Source of the DNA: Levilactobacillus andaensis
GTDB lineage: Bacteria > Bacillota > Bacilli > Lactobacillales > Lactobacillaceae
DNA length: 56,030 bases
Direction of reading: 5' to 3'
NCBI RefSeq assembly: GCF_016861695.1
Contig: NZ_BOLP01000020.1
Span: 1 to 56,030, forward strand
A model generated the notes under the pieces. It saw only the letters and a list, made by a program, of their open reading frames with translations, had not been told where the DNA came from and searched no databases. Positions 1 through 8,572 of this stretch are shown here, one piece after another (position 1 is the first letter of the stretch; every line of letters starts with the position of its first letter). Position numbers and translations under genes: made by a program.

Positions 1-4
1 TTAT

Positions 5-77
5 TCCGGCATAGCTCAGTTGGTAGAGCACCTGACTGTTAATCAGGTTGTCGACGGTTCGAGCCCGCCTGCCGGAG
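5..77 (+). tRNA. tRNA-Asn (GTT)
   Basis: A 73-nt cloverleaf. Acceptor strand TCCGGCA pairs with TGCCGGA and the discriminator is G77. The anticodon stem CCTGA/TCAGG encloses the loop CTGTTAA, giving anticodon GTT at 38-40. CCA is not encoded. It lies 29 nt upstream of tRNA-Thr and probably shares its transcript and terminator. Confidence 0.96.
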
Positions 78-106
78 TCGGGTTAACCTGGTTAGCCAGT
101 TAGTAT

Positions 107-179
107 GCCGGCTTAGCTCAGCTGGTAGAGCATCGGTATCGTAAACCGAGGGTCGGGGATTCGAATTCCTCAGCCGGCA
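107..179 (+). tRNA. tRNA-Thr (CGT)
   Basis: A 73-nt cloverleaf with acceptor GCCGGCT/AGCCGGC and discriminator A179. The anticodon stem TCGGT/ACCGA encloses ATCGTAA, giving CGT at 140-142, which reads ACG. The T loop is TTCGAAT. CCA is not encoded. Confidence 0.95.
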
Positions 180-186
180 TCAGAAC

Positions 187-219
187 AGTCGTTAGTCGTT
201 GAGACTAGCGGCTTTTTTT
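187..219 (+). terminator. Rho-independent terminator of the tRNA pair
   Basis: An 11-bp stem (187-197 with 203-213, two G-T wobbles) and a 5-nt loop, followed by a T run ending at 219. It begins 8 nt after tRNA-Thr. Confidence 0.9.
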
Positions 220-759
220 GTGCATCCAGAAAATAACGAGACGGTTTTGGAAGTCGGTCGAATATCCGCAAAGGCAGCTGACAACATGCCATGGATCAAA
301 AGTAGGCAGGACAATAGGATGTCGGCTGAAGGCCTTAAGGAACATACCGCAGTCTAGATACAGTGAGTCATTTGTGCGAGGGTGATGATTACTCGGAAGA
401 TAGCAGGATGTTGTGGCTGAGTTAAGCTGGTCAGTTGCAGTGATAGGCCGTATTAAAACTTCTATAATATAGAGCCAAAATGAACAATGATAACGCAGTT
501 GATGACGAATTAAATGGGTGCTAGCCATGATCGTATCGGTATGACACGAATTATGCGATGGTGTAATGGAAACGTTTTCACAAAACACAGATATTGGTAT
601 AGCCATTACTAAATAATTGGTATAGATGACTAAAACGCCTATTCTACGGCACAGACAAGATTAAAAATAAAATTGATTTTTATCATTTCTCTATTGTGGT
701 ATACCTCTCTAAGTGCTATTCTATATTTAACGAATGAAAAGAAATTGGGAGATGTCATT
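220..759. other. 540-nt intergenic region without a convincing gene
   Basis: The only long open frame here (minus strand, 205-606) has no ribosome site and reads like non-coding sequence. The right part holds a candidate cre site at 567-580 and an extended -10 element (TGG then TATACC at 700-705), which probably serve the small gene at 760. Confidence 0.5.
567..580. promoter_or_regulatory. Candidate catabolite-responsive element (cre)
   Basis: TGGAAACGTTTTCA fits the CcpA-binding consensus (TG, central CG, terminal CA, nearly palindromic), apart from G at the third base. It lies about 190 nt upstream of the PTS IIB-like gene. This is inferred from sequence only. Confidence 0.4.
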
Positions 760-1068
760 ATGAAGAATGTATTGTTAGTATCTGGCAAAGGAAACTGTGG
801 GCACTTGTTTTTAGGAGAAGCTAAGCGGATTGCGGAAACTCGTAAAGTACCATTGAAGTTCAGTGCTGTTAGCAGCGACGATGTGACGACTGAGTTGGTC
901 GCTGAACAGGATTTGGTTCTGTTAGTCCCACAAGATGGGGAAGCTCTGCACATCAGCTCCGTTGCTCCAGTTGTTGAGATTCCTAACGATATTTATGGCT
1001 GGTTGAACGGGGAAGCATTGGTTAAGTTTGCTTGCCGTCAATTGGACCAAAAGGCCGTTGTGGCTTAA
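760..1068 (+). CDS. Small PTS EIIB (lactose/cellobiose)-like protein with degenerate active site
   Basis: A 102-residue protein. ATG at 760 is chosen because GGGAG lies just upstream; the frame opens earlier, at 673, without a ribosome site. The layout resembles EIIB of the lactose/chitobiose family: an N-terminal beta strand and P-loop-like turn, then a central hydrophobic strand ending in VLLVPQ, then a PVVEIPNDIYGWLNG segment matching the family's IPVEVI...YG..NG. The phosphorylated Cys at the end of strand 1 (FCSAGMS in ChbB) is Ser here (VSGKGNC), with a Cys about five residues later. It stands alone, with no IIA or IIC partner nearby. The fold call is tentative, and it may be regulatory rather than a sugar phosphocarrier. 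Confidence 0.55.
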   Translation: MKNVLLVSGKGNCGHLFLGEAKRIAETRKVPLKFSAVSSDDVTTELVAEQDLVLLVPQDGEALHISSVAPVVEIPNDIYGWLNGEALVKFACRQLDQKAVVA

Positions 1069-1148
1069 GCTAGTTCGGAAGTAGCTGTCAGAATTACTTT
1101 CATTCGACTGAATTAAGCATTGACAACCTCTCCCTAAAATTAGATTGT

Positions 1149-1183
1149 GCGATTCGACTATCTTAAGGTCGAATCGCTTTTTT
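1149..1183 (+). terminator. Rho-independent terminator
   Basis: A perfect 10-bp stem (GCGATTCGAC at 1149-1158 with 1168-1177) followed by six T, downstream of the PTS IIB-like gene. Confidence 0.9.
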
Positions 1184-1468
1184 AATATTATTCATAAAAA
1201 AATTAATAATGAGAGTTGCCCCGAAATGAATAAAAAATAAGAAGATTGCATGAGATAGCTAATAATTCCATCATTGTTTTTTCGCGTGATACCGGGGGAT
1301 GGAGACGCTTTTATGAAGGAAACCGTTGCGTAACAGGACTTCATGCAGTATAATAACTACTATGTTTTATTAGAGAGTTATGAGACATCAGCGCCGTTGA
1401 AATTACTACTGGCGACTGCGAAAGATAAAAATATTCATTTTGAGAAAAGCACTGGAGGTATTATAGTT

Positions 1469-2950
1469 TTGAATAACAAACCAGAATCAACCAGCCAAGA
1501 TCGGACCTTCTTCGGTCAACCGCGTGGGTTATCGACTCTGTTCTTTACAGAAATGTGGGAACGGTTCAGTTACTACGGCATGCGGGCCATCCTGATCTAC
1601 TACATGTACTACTCTGTTACAAAGGGTGGTTTAGGATTTAGCCAAGCAACTGCCGCTTCCGTTATGTCCATTTACGGGTCCATGGTTTACTTGTCCTCAG
1701 TTCTTGGGGGGTACATGAGTGACCGTGTTTGGGGAAGTCGTAAGACCGTCTTCATTGGTGGTGTCTTGATCATGTTCGGGCACATTGCGTTGTCCGTACC
1801 TGCTGGGTCAATGGCCTTGTTCATCTCCATTCTGTTAATCGTCTTGGGGACTGGGCTATTGAAGCCTAACGTTTCTGAAATGGTCGGTGGCCTTTATGAT
1901 GAAGGTGACACGCGTCGTGATTCCGGATTCACCATCTTCGTGTTCGGGATTAACTTAGGTTCCTTAGTCGCACCATTGATCGTTGGTTGGTTAGGTTTGA
2001 AGTACAACTTCCACTTAGGGTTCTCCTTAGCCGCTATCGGGATGTTCTTGGGTCTGGTTCAATACTGGATCGGTGGTAAGAAGTACCTGAGCAAGGACAG
2101 TTTATACCCAACTGATCCGCTGGAACCTGGTGACATGAAGAAGCTGACCGTACGTTCAAGCATTGGTTTAGTGGCCTTTGCCTTAGTACTGGTTCTGATG
2201 TACCTTCTGGGTTCATTAAACTTAAATAACTTCGTGCTGTTACTTTCCGTAATTGCTATCGCTGCACCAGTTGTTTACTTCGTCATCTTCTTAACGAGTA
2301 AAAAGGTCACGCCAACTGAACGGAAGCACGTTTGGGCTTACTTGGGTCTCTTCATTGCCGCAATGATCTTCTGGGCAATTGAAGAACAAGGGTCATCCGT
2401 GTTGGCACTGTTCGCTGCTAACCAGACGAACAACCACTTCTTGGGCGTTCATATTTTGCCATCTTGGTACCAAATGTTGAACCCACTGTTCATCTTGATC
2501 TACACGCCATTCTTCGCCGCAATGTGGAACCGTTGGGGTAAGAAGCAACCAAGTTCACCTGCTAAGTTCGCAACTGGTATGTTATTCGCCGGGGCATCTT
2601 ACCTGATCATGGTTATCCCAGTCGTCTTATTTGGGACGAGCGCTAAGGTTAGCCCACTGTGGTTAGTTGGTAGCTGGGCAGTTGTTGAAATTGCCGAATT
2701 ACTGATTTCACCAATTGGACTGTCCGTAACGACGAAGCTGGCACCAAAGGCCTTCCAATCACAGATGATGAGTATGTGGTTCTTAGCCGATGCTGCTGGT
2801 CAAGCTGTCAACGCGCAGATTGTTAAGTTATACACGCCAGAAAACGAAGCGGCCTACTTTATGGGTGTCGCTATCGTGGCTATCGTAGCCGGGTTGATTA
2901 TGTTTGCCTTGGTCAAGCCAATCAAGAATTTGATGGCTGGTATCAAATAA
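1469..2950 (+). CDS. dtpT: Di-/tripeptide:proton symporter (POT/PTR2 family)
   Basis: A 493-residue polytopic membrane protein importing di- and tripeptides with protons. The start is TTG at 1469, preceded by GGAGG (1454-1458); this gives the usual family length, whereas an in-frame ATG at 1343 lacks a ribosome site and would add 42 untypical residues. The POT signature ERFSYYG is at residues 31-37, followed by many hydrophobic helices, including NVSEMVGGLYDEGDTRRDSGF, a second family motif, in the N-terminal half. The gene is monocistronic between two terminators. The roughly 285-nt upstream region has no confident promoter. With pepC and the S9 peptidase in this window it fits peptide-based nitrogen supply. 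Confidence 0.95.
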   Translation: MNNKPESTSQDRTFFGQPRGLSTLFFTEMWERFSYYGMRAILIYYMYYSVTKGGLGFSQATAASVMSIYGSMVYLSSVLGGYMSDRVWGSRKTVFIGGVLIMFGHIALSVPAGSMALFISILLIVLGTGLLKPNVSEMVGGLYDEGDTRRDSGFTIFVFGINLGSLVAPLIVGWLGLKYNFHLGFSLAAIGMFLGLVQYWIGGKKYLSKDSLYPTDPLEPGDMKKLTVRSSIGLVAFALVLVLMYLLGSLNLNNFVLLLSVIAIAAPVVYFVIFLTSKKVTPTERKHVWAYLGLFIAAMIFWAIEEQGSSVLALFAANQTNNHFLGVHILPSWYQMLNPLFILIYTPFFAAMWNRWGKKQPSSPAKFATGMLFAGASYLIMVIPVVLFGTSAKVSPLWLVGSWAVVEIAELLISPIGLSVTTKLAPKAFQSQMMSMWFLADAAGQAVNAQIVKLYTPENEAAYFMGVAIVAIVAGLIMFALVKPIKNLMAGIK

Positions 2951-2971
2951 ATCACGTTTTAAGTCGAAAAG

Positions 2972-3003
2972 TGCTACTCTGGTTAAACGGAGTGGCATTT
3001 TTT
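2972..3003 (+). terminator. Rho-independent terminator of dtpT
   Basis: A 10-bp stem (2972-2981 with 2988-2997, some G-T pairs) and a T-rich tail. Confidence 0.88.
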
Positions 3004-3031
3004 ATTACCCTAAATAAAGGAGAGATTACCG

Positions 3032-3847
3032 ATGGTTAAGGTCGCACTGATCAGCGATTTACATTTTGACGTTAACAAACAGCCTGTGGCGGACGTTTTA
3101 GCCCAACAGGCAGCTTATTTACGTCAGCAAAATGTGGGTGTCTATCTGATTGCTGGGGACATCACCAATCATTTTGACGCATCGTTGGCCTATGTGACGG
3201 CAATGCAGCACGACTTGGCGCCCGCCAAAGTGCGATTCATTGCTGGCAACCATGACATGCTCCATGACGTGACGTATGCGGCCCTAGAATCGCCGTTAGC
3301 GCCGACTTATCTCCATGCGGGGTATTTAGACGTGGCGGGGACGGACTGGCGGATAATCGGCAATAATGGCTGGTATGACTATCAGTTTGCCGATAACCTT
3401 AAGGGCCGCAACTTTTTAGCGTGGAAACGGGCATTTTGGATCGATGGCAGCATTAGTCAGCCGTCAAGTGATCAGGAACGCATGGACCATGTGTTGGCGG
3501 TGGTCGAAGCGCAATTGCAGGCGGCTCAAATTGCGAAGAAACGGGTTTTATTCATGACCCACTTTGTGCCGCGGCGTGATTATATTCGCTACACGGACGA
3601 TGATCGTTTCTGGAATATGGCCAATGCAATGATGGGGAGTCCGCGGCTGGGCGACTTGTTGGCTCGTTACCAGGTGGAAATCGTACAGTTTGGGCATGTT
3701 CACCGCCATTTTGCACCCCAACAATTTGGGCCGACCTGGTACTATAACCAGACTTTGGGCTACCATAATCGGCGGATCAATGAGTGGCGAGGGACGAATT
3801 TTATGGCGGAATGGCGCGAAAGATTAAGAATTATTGACCTAAAATAA
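3032..3847 (+). CDS. Calcineurin-like metallophosphoesterase
   Basis: A 271-residue protein with the dinuclear-metal phosphoesterase motifs in order: DLHFD (residues 9-13), GDITNH (about 42-47), GNHD (about 72-75), the late MTHFVPRRD and finally GHVHRHF. It starts at ATG 3032 behind AAAGGAGAG. It is a cytosolic hydrolase of unknown substrate; lactobacilli carry a family of such putative phosphoesterases. It is monocistronic and is followed by the promoter of the downstream tRNA genes. Confidence 0.88.
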   Translation: MVKVALISDLHFDVNKQPVADVLAQQAAYLRQQNVGVYLIAGDITNHFDASLAYVTAMQHDLAPAKVRFIAGNHDMLHDVTYAALESPLAPTYLHAGYLDVAGTDWRIIGNNGWYDYQFADNLKGRNFLAWKRAFWIDGSISQPSSDQERMDHVLAVVEAQLQAAQIAKKRVLFMTHFVPRRDYIRYTDDDRFWNMANAMMGSPRLGDLLARYQVEIVQFGHVHRHFAPQQFGPTWYYNQTLGYHNRRINEWRGTNFMAEWRERLRIIDLK

Positions 3848-3866
3848 AAAAACTGCTAAAAAAGGC

Positions 3867-3895
3867 TTGACGGTTTATGCAGAATTTTGTATGAT
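3867..3895 (+). promoter_or_regulatory. Promoter of tRNA-Tyr/tRNA-Gln
   Basis: TTGACG (3867-3872), a 17-nt spacer, then TATGAT (3890-3895), about 35 nt before tRNA-Tyr. Confidence 0.85.
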
Positions 3896-3929
3896 AATGA
3901 AGTTGATTCGTTACGGCGATTCACATTTT

Positions 3930-4012
3930 GGTGGGGTAGCGAAGTCTGGCTAAACGCGGCGGACTGTAAATCCGCTCCTTCGGGTTCGGTGGTTCGAATC
4001 CACTCCCCACCA
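3930..4012 (+). tRNA. tRNA-Tyr (GTA)
   Basis: An 83-nt class II tRNA with a long variable arm. Acceptor GGTGGGG pairs with CCCCACC and the discriminator is A4012. The anticodon loop CTGTAAA gives GTA at 3966-3968. Confidence 0.96.
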
Positions 4013-4022
4013 TTTTTATTAT

Positions 4023-4094
4023 TGGGCTATAGCCAAGTGGTAAGGCAACGGGTTTTGATCCCGTGATGCACTGGTTCGAACCCAGTTAGCCCAA
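4023..4094 (+). tRNA. tRNA-Gln (TTG)
   Basis: 72 nt. Acceptor TGGGCTA pairs with TAGCCCA and the discriminator is A4094. The anticodon stem ACGGG/CCCGT encloses TTTTGAT, giving TTG at 4055-4057. It lies 10 nt after tRNA-Tyr. Confidence 0.95.
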
Positions 4095-4100
4095 CTAAGA

Positions 4101-4129
4101 ACCAGTCACGGTGTGTGACTGGTTTTTTT
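4101..4129 (+). terminator. Rho-independent terminator of the tRNA-Tyr/Gln unit
   Basis: A perfect 9-bp stem (ACCAGTCAC at 4101-4109 with 4115-4123) followed by seven T. Confidence 0.92.
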
Positions 4130-4281
4130 ATGCGCTCAAAAGGAGATTTTAGGGCCATTTGGTCAAAGCTAGTGGTTGGTGCGGACGTTGTGATGGGAAC
4201 CATAACGTCTTGATGAGCACCGCCCAAGCATCGTTTGGCATGCGGTTATGTATTCGCTACCAAATCGGCGCGGTCAAAAAA

Positions 4282-4310
4282 TTGACAATTCAAGGGAACT
4301 TCGCTAAAGT
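4282..4310 (+). promoter_or_regulatory. Promoter of the S9 peptidase gene
   Basis: TTGACA (4282-4287), a 17-nt spacer, TAAAGT (4305-4310), 59 nt before the start codon. Confidence 0.65.
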
Positions 4311-4369
4311 CAACTTAATAATTGCTCCAGACCATTTGTGTATTTGACGTAGAAAGTGGGGTTCTATGA

Positions 4370-6319
4370 ATGGCAACATGCGTGCAACCTGAGGACCTGT
4401 TTGCCCTGCGGCCACTGGCACAGCCAGTGAGTGATGGGCAACGGGTGTACTACTTGGAAAGTCAACTAGACCAACAAAAGAATTTGAGCCAGGCCACAAT
4501 CGATAGCGTGAATCTGGTAGACGGCAGTGATCACCGACAGTGGAGTCCGAGTGATGTCAGTGTTAATGAACTGGCCTTGAGCCCCGACAAACAGCGTTTA
4601 GCCTTTACCGGTGTGGTGGGGGACCACGCCCAGCTTTTTCTAGTGCCCTTAGATGGCGGTGCTCCCGAACAGATTACCCGCGGTGATGCGGACGTGACCA
4701 CGCCCGTTTGGACCACGGATGGTCACTATCTTTACTTTCAAACGACGACTGGGGCCACGAAACCCAGCAAGCAGCCAACCGTGCAAGTGATTGACCGGTT
4801 GCAATATCAAGCGAATGGACAGGGGGTGCTGCCAACTGGGCTGACCTACCAGGCGATTCGTTATGAGTGGACGACCCATGATCAAGTTGTCGTGCTGGAA
4901 CGCGAGCATCCCTTTCATATCACCGATGCCAACCAGCAAGGTCTGGTCTTTGATTGTGACCGGATGCCGGATGACGAACACGATTTCAGCGCCGGCGTCT
5001 TTTGGCACCCGTTTGACGGGTCCGTTGAGCGCCTGCTGAATCAGGCCGTTGCCAGTGGCTCGTTTGGCGCTGGTAAACTATCACCGGACGGACAGCGCAT
5101 CTTGATGTGGGGCCAGGATAATCATATTCCCAATGTTTCTCAGTCCCATGCGTGGGTCGCTGAGATTGCAACGGGGAACCTGGTCGATCTGACCGCCCCA
5201 CGTGATGTGGAGGTCGGCGACATGCTGGCGATTGACAGTCAGCAACGACTTTCGGGGCAATGGGTCGCCTGGTTGGATAATCAGACCGTTGTGTTACTTG
5301 AAAATGAGCATGGCCGGTTAAATCTGATCAGTCAAAATTTGGCAACGGATACCGTGACACCATTATTGACTGGCGACCGTGCCATCTGTGATTTCAGTGT
5401 AGTCGATGAACAGACCATCGTCTTTACGGAGTCGACCATGACCAGTGTGAGCCGGTTAAAGGCCCTTGACGTGGTCAGCAGCGACGAACAAGAGTTGGTG
5501 AACCCCAATGCGACGTATGAGGCTAAGCACGCCTTGGTGGCCGGTCAGCGCTTCACGTTCAAGGGGGCTGGCGACTGGGACATTGAAGGCTGGTATTTCC
5601 CTCCAGTAACGCCAGCGGCTAAGCACCCTGCCGTTCTGTACGTTCATGGGGGACCACAAGTTGACTTTGGTTATGGATTCTATCACGAGCTCCAGTACCT
5701 TGCAGGACAAGGCTATGGGGTCATTACAATCAATCCGCGTGGGGGAAACAGTTACGGTCAGGCCTTTGAAGAAGCCGTTATCGGCCACTATGGCGAGGGG
5801 GACTTTGAGGACCTGATGCTGGGAACCGATGCCGCACTCAAATTGGACCCAACAATCGATTCAGCGCAACTCTGTGTGACGGGGGGCTCCTACGGTGGTT
5901 TTATGACCAACTGGATTGAGACCCATACCTCACGATTCGCCGCCGCGGTGACCCAACGATCGATTTCAAACTGGATCAGCTTCTACGGGACCAGCGATAT
6001 CGGCTACTTCTTTACACCATGGGAACTGAAACAAGACATGCGCGATATCAGTGCGCTTTGGCATTTCTCACCGCTAGCCTACGTCCAACAGGCAACGACC
6101 CCCATTTTGATTTTGCACGGTGAAGAAGACTTGCGTTGCCCAACGACACAGGGTAAGGAATTCTTCGTGGGCTTAAAGGAAGCCGGCGTGGAGACGCAAT
6201 TGGTCCTGTTCCCTCAGTCGAATCACGAATTGTCACGGTCGGGATTGCCTAACTTACGGATTGAACGGTTGAAGCGGATCAACCAGTGGTTTAAGGCTCA
6301 TTTACCGGTGAAAAATTAA
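4370..6319 (+). CDS. S9 (prolyl oligopeptidase) family serine peptidase
   Basis: A 649-residue cytosolic peptidase related to acylaminoacyl-peptidases and dipeptidyl peptidases. The N-terminal half (to about residue 390) shows repeated beta-propeller-like units such as SPDKQRLAF, PVWTTDGHYLYF and LSPDGQRILMWG. The C-terminal alpha/beta-hydrolase domain begins near PAVLYVHGGP. The catalytic triad is readable: Ser507 in GGSYGGF, Asp587 in GEEDLRCP, His619 in SNHELSR. It starts at ATG 4370, with GTGGGG upstream; the site is only moderate. No signal peptide. It probably cleaves oligopeptides from imported peptides. It is monocistronic, with its own promoter. Confidence 0.9.
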   Translation: MATCVQPEDLFALRPLAQPVSDGQRVYYLESQLDQQKNLSQATIDSVNLVDGSDHRQWSPSDVSVNELALSPDKQRLAFTGVVGDHAQLFLVPLDGGAPEQITRGDADVTTPVWTTDGHYLYFQTTTGATKPSKQPTVQVIDRLQYQANGQGVLPTGLTYQAIRYEWTTHDQVVVLEREHPFHITDANQQGLVFDCDRMPDDEHDFSAGVFWHPFDGSVERLLNQAVASGSFGAGKLSPDGQRILMWGQDNHIPNVSQSHAWVAEIATGNLVDLTAPRDVEVGDMLAIDSQQRLSGQWVAWLDNQTVVLLENEHGRLNLISQNLATDTVTPLLTGDRAICDFSVVDEQTIVFTESTMTSVSRLKALDVVSSDEQELVNPNATYEAKHALVAGQRFTFKGAGDWDIEGWYFPPVTPAAKHPAVLYVHGGPQVDFGYGFYHELQYLAGQGYGVITINPRGGNSYGQAFEEAVIGHYGEGDFEDLMLGTDAALKLDPTIDSAQLCVTGGSYGGFMTNWIETHTSRFAAAVTQRSISNWISFYGTSDIGYFFTPWELKQDMRDISALWHFSPLAYVQQATTPILILHGEEDLRCPTTQGKEFFVGLKEAGVETQLVLFPQSNHELSRSGLPNLRIERLKRINQWFKAHLPVKN

Positions 6320-6355
6320 TTGTATGAGATCTGTAAAGATTATATTGTTTACGTA

Positions 6356-6390
6356 AGCAAGAACATCTGTTCGGCTTGCTATGCTATACT
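6356..6390 (+). promoter_or_regulatory. Extended -10 promoter with inverted repeat, upstream of proC
   Basis: TGC plus TATACT (6382-6390) forms an extended -10. The inverted repeat AGCAAG/CTTGCT (6356-6361 and 6375-6380) lies directly upstream and could be an operator. A further imperfect hairpin (about 6452-6484, CTAG and CGAAT arms) precedes the ribosome site. Confidence 0.5.
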
Positions 6391-6499
6391 GATTAAACGC
6401 AACACTTTAGAGCGATAGTGAAGTTGAACCGATAGGAAAGGAATGTGCAGTCGGCTAGCGAATGATCAAGTATTCGCCGGCTAGCATAGGGTGTTGATT

Positions 6500-7303
6500 A
6501 TGAAAATTGGATTTATTGGTGTTGGTGGGATGGCCCAGGCAATTATTGCGGGCTTATTGACGGCAAAAACATTTGCGCCGGCCGATGTGACGGTTCATAG
6601 TCATCGGCAAGCGAGTTATCAGCCCTACGCAGCGGCTCACGGTTTAGTCGCTGCGGACAGTAATGTCGCGGTGGCTGAAGCGAGCGACTTGGTTGTCTTA
6701 GCCGTGACGCCTAACGTGGCTGCGGATGTTTTACGAGAGACTGCCGATGTCCTGGCAACTGGTGAGAAGACCTTGATCTCAATCGTGGCCGGGCTATCAC
6801 TAGATGAAATGGCCGGCATTGTGGGTGGAAATGTTCCAATCTTACGGACATTACCCAACGTTAACGTCGAGGTTCAAGCGGGGATGACCGCGGTAGCTGC
6901 GAATGATAAGCTAACAGGTGACGAGTTGACCGCAGCACTGCGGGTCTTCAACACGATTGGGTCCACCACGGACTTAGCCGAAGATCAATTTGGTGTCTTC
7001 AGTGCGCTAGCTGGGAGTTCACCAGCATACATTGATTTCTTTATTGATAGTCTCAGTCGGGCTGGCGTGAAATATGGGTTAACCAAGGCCCAAGCGACGC
7101 AGATTGCGGCCCAAGCAACTTTGGGATCGGCTAAGATGGTTCTTGAGAGCGACAAGATTCCATTTGCCTTGATCGACCAAGTGGCTTCACCAGGTGGGAG
7201 TACTGTGGCTGGTTTGCTTGCGATGGAGGAAGCTGGACTCATGACGGCCGTTGTGAAGGGCATCGATGCCACGATTAAACGTGACGCTGGTGAACCTGCA
7301 TAA
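6500..7303 (+). CDS. proC: Pyrroline-5-carboxylate reductase
   Basis: 267 residues; reduces pyrroline-5-carboxylate to proline with NAD(P)H, the last step of proline synthesis. The N-terminal Rossmann motif GVGGMA is at residues 7-12. The family signature near the C terminus is ASPGGSTVAGL, and a helical dimerisation domain fills the last 100 residues. The start is ATG 6500 rather than the in-frame GTG 6491, because MKIGFIG is the usual N terminus. No proA or proB is nearby. The leader contains a hairpin close to the start that might modulate initiation. Confidence 0.94.
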   Translation: MKIGFIGVGGMAQAIIAGLLTAKTFAPADVTVHSHRQASYQPYAAAHGLVAADSNVAVAEASDLVVLAVTPNVAADVLRETADVLATGEKTLISIVAGLSLDEMAGIVGGNVPILRTLPNVNVEVQAGMTAVAANDKLTGDELTAALRVFNTIGSTTDLAEDQFGVFSALAGSSPAYIDFFIDSLSRAGVKYGLTKAQATQIAAQATLGSAKMVLESDKIPFALIDQVASPGGSTVAGLLAMEEAGLMTAVVKGIDATIKRDAGEPA

Positions 7304-7318
7304 AAATGGCCGCGTCAG

Positions 7319-7347
7319 TTGCCTTTTTGGTCTATACCGATTATAAT
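7319..7347 (+). promoter_or_regulatory. Promoter of nagA
   Basis: TTGCCT (7319-7324), a 17-nt spacer, perfect TATAAT (7342-7347), 45 nt before the nagA start. Confidence 0.75.
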
Positions 7348-7391
7348 GAGGGTGTTGACTTAGAAGCTGCATCTTGATGAGGAGGAGACTC

Positions 7392-8534
7392 ATGAGTATT
7401 GTCTTAAAGCACGCTAAAATTTACACCGGGGATGAGGTTATCCCTGACGGTTACATCCGATTCGACCGTCAAATTGAAGCGGTAGGCCCCGTGGCTGATT
7501 TTCAACCACGACCTGCCGATGAAATTCACGTGGTAACGGGCCGGACCATCGTCCCTGGGTTTATCGATGTTCATAGCCATGGGGGCTACGGATATGATAG
7601 TATGGATGGGGATGCTGATCAGATTGATAAGATGGTCAATCTGATGTCACTAGAAGGCATCACGTCAATTTTTCCAACGACGATGACGCAGTCGAATGAT
7701 GCCATTTCCCATGCGATGCAGGGAATTGCGGTCGCTGCAGAACGGAATCCCTTGATCCAAGGCATTCACTTGGAAGGGCCGTTCATTGCGACAATCTTTA
7801 AGGGCGCTCAACCAGAGAAGTATATCAAGGACCCAGATGTTAAGCTGTTGGACCATTGGAACCAACTCTCCGGTAAGCGGGTTAAGTTAATTACGTATGC
7901 GCCGGAAGATGACGGCGCCAAGGCCTTTGAAGGCTATTGTTTAGCCAATAACATCGTCCCATCTGTCGGCCACTCCAATGCAACGCGGGAACAGTTGCTA
8001 GAAAGTCGGGCAACCCACGTGACGCACCTGTACAATGCGCAACGGGGCTTACGCCACCGCGAACCAGGGGTGACGGGGCACGCGATGCTGGAAGACAACT
8101 TGTACTGCGAATTGATTTGTGACGGATTCCACATCGTGCCAGATATGATCAAGTTGGCTTACGAGCAAAAGGGTCCGCACCGACTGGAACTGGTCACAGA
8201 TTCCATGCGGGCTAAGGGGATGCCTGAAGGCGTCAGCGAACTTGGTGGTCAAAAGGTGATTGTTAAGGATCGGCAAGCACGACTAGAGAGCGGCAATTTG
8301 GCCGGTTCCGTGTTACGCTATGACGAGGCCTTTAGAAACGTCATCGACTTTACGGGTTGTGACGTTAACGATGCCGTGCAAATGAGTGCGGTCAACCAAG
8401 CTGAAGAATTTGGCTTGACCCAAAAAGGTAAACTGGTTGTGGGTCGCGATGCCGACTTAAACTTGTTGACTCGTGATCTACACGTGGAAACGACCTACAG
8501 TGTGGGTCGGAACATGCAGGAATTAGTGAAGTAG
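7392..8534 (+). CDS. nagA: N-acetylglucosamine-6-phosphate deacetylase
   Basis: 380 residues. It removes the acetyl group from GlcNAc-6-P, feeding amino sugars into glycolysis and cell-wall precursor pools. Amidohydrolase features in order: GFIDVHSHGG (metal-binding HxH), HLEGPF, GHSNAT, HLYNAQ, and the catalytic Asp in VTDSM. It starts at ATG 7392, directly behind GAGGAGGAG; the frame opens earlier but without a site. A GntR regulator of the NagR type starts 38 nt after its stop, so the two probably form an operon. No nagB is seen in the window. Confidence 0.94.
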   Translation: MSIVLKHAKIYTGDEVIPDGYIRFDRQIEAVGPVADFQPRPADEIHVVTGRTIVPGFIDVHSHGGYGYDSMDGDADQIDKMVNLMSLEGITSIFPTTMTQSNDAISHAMQGIAVAAERNPLIQGIHLEGPFIATIFKGAQPEKYIKDPDVKLLDHWNQLSGKRVKLITYAPEDDGAKAFEGYCLANNIVPSVGHSNATREQLLESRATHVTHLYNAQRGLRHREPGVTGHAMLEDNLYCELICDGFHIVPDMIKLAYEQKGPHRLELVTDSMRAKGMPEGVSELGGQKVIVKDRQARLESGNLAGSVLRYDEAFRNVIDFTGCDVNDAVQMSAVNQAEEFGLTQKGKLVVGRDADLNLLTRDLHVETTYSVGRNMQELVK

Positions 8535-8572
8535 AAAATTAGAAGTTATTTTGAGAAGGGACGTTGGGTGCT

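Noticed and set aside
205..606. A 133-codon minus-strand frame after the first tRNA pair
   Set aside because: No ribosome site, composition of random sequence, and it overlaps the tRNA terminator region.
1313..1333. A six-codon leader peptide (ATGAAGGAAACC...) upstream of dtpT
   Set aside because: No ribosome site and no regulatory codon run; the downstream hairpin is too weak to support attenuation.
4159..4347. A 62-codon frame before the S9 peptidase gene
   Set aside because: It covers the predicted promoter and has no ribosome site.
6445..6465. A GTG-initiated mini-frame in the proC leader behind GGAAAGGA
   Set aside because: It has six codons and no conserved feature; it cannot be told from chance.
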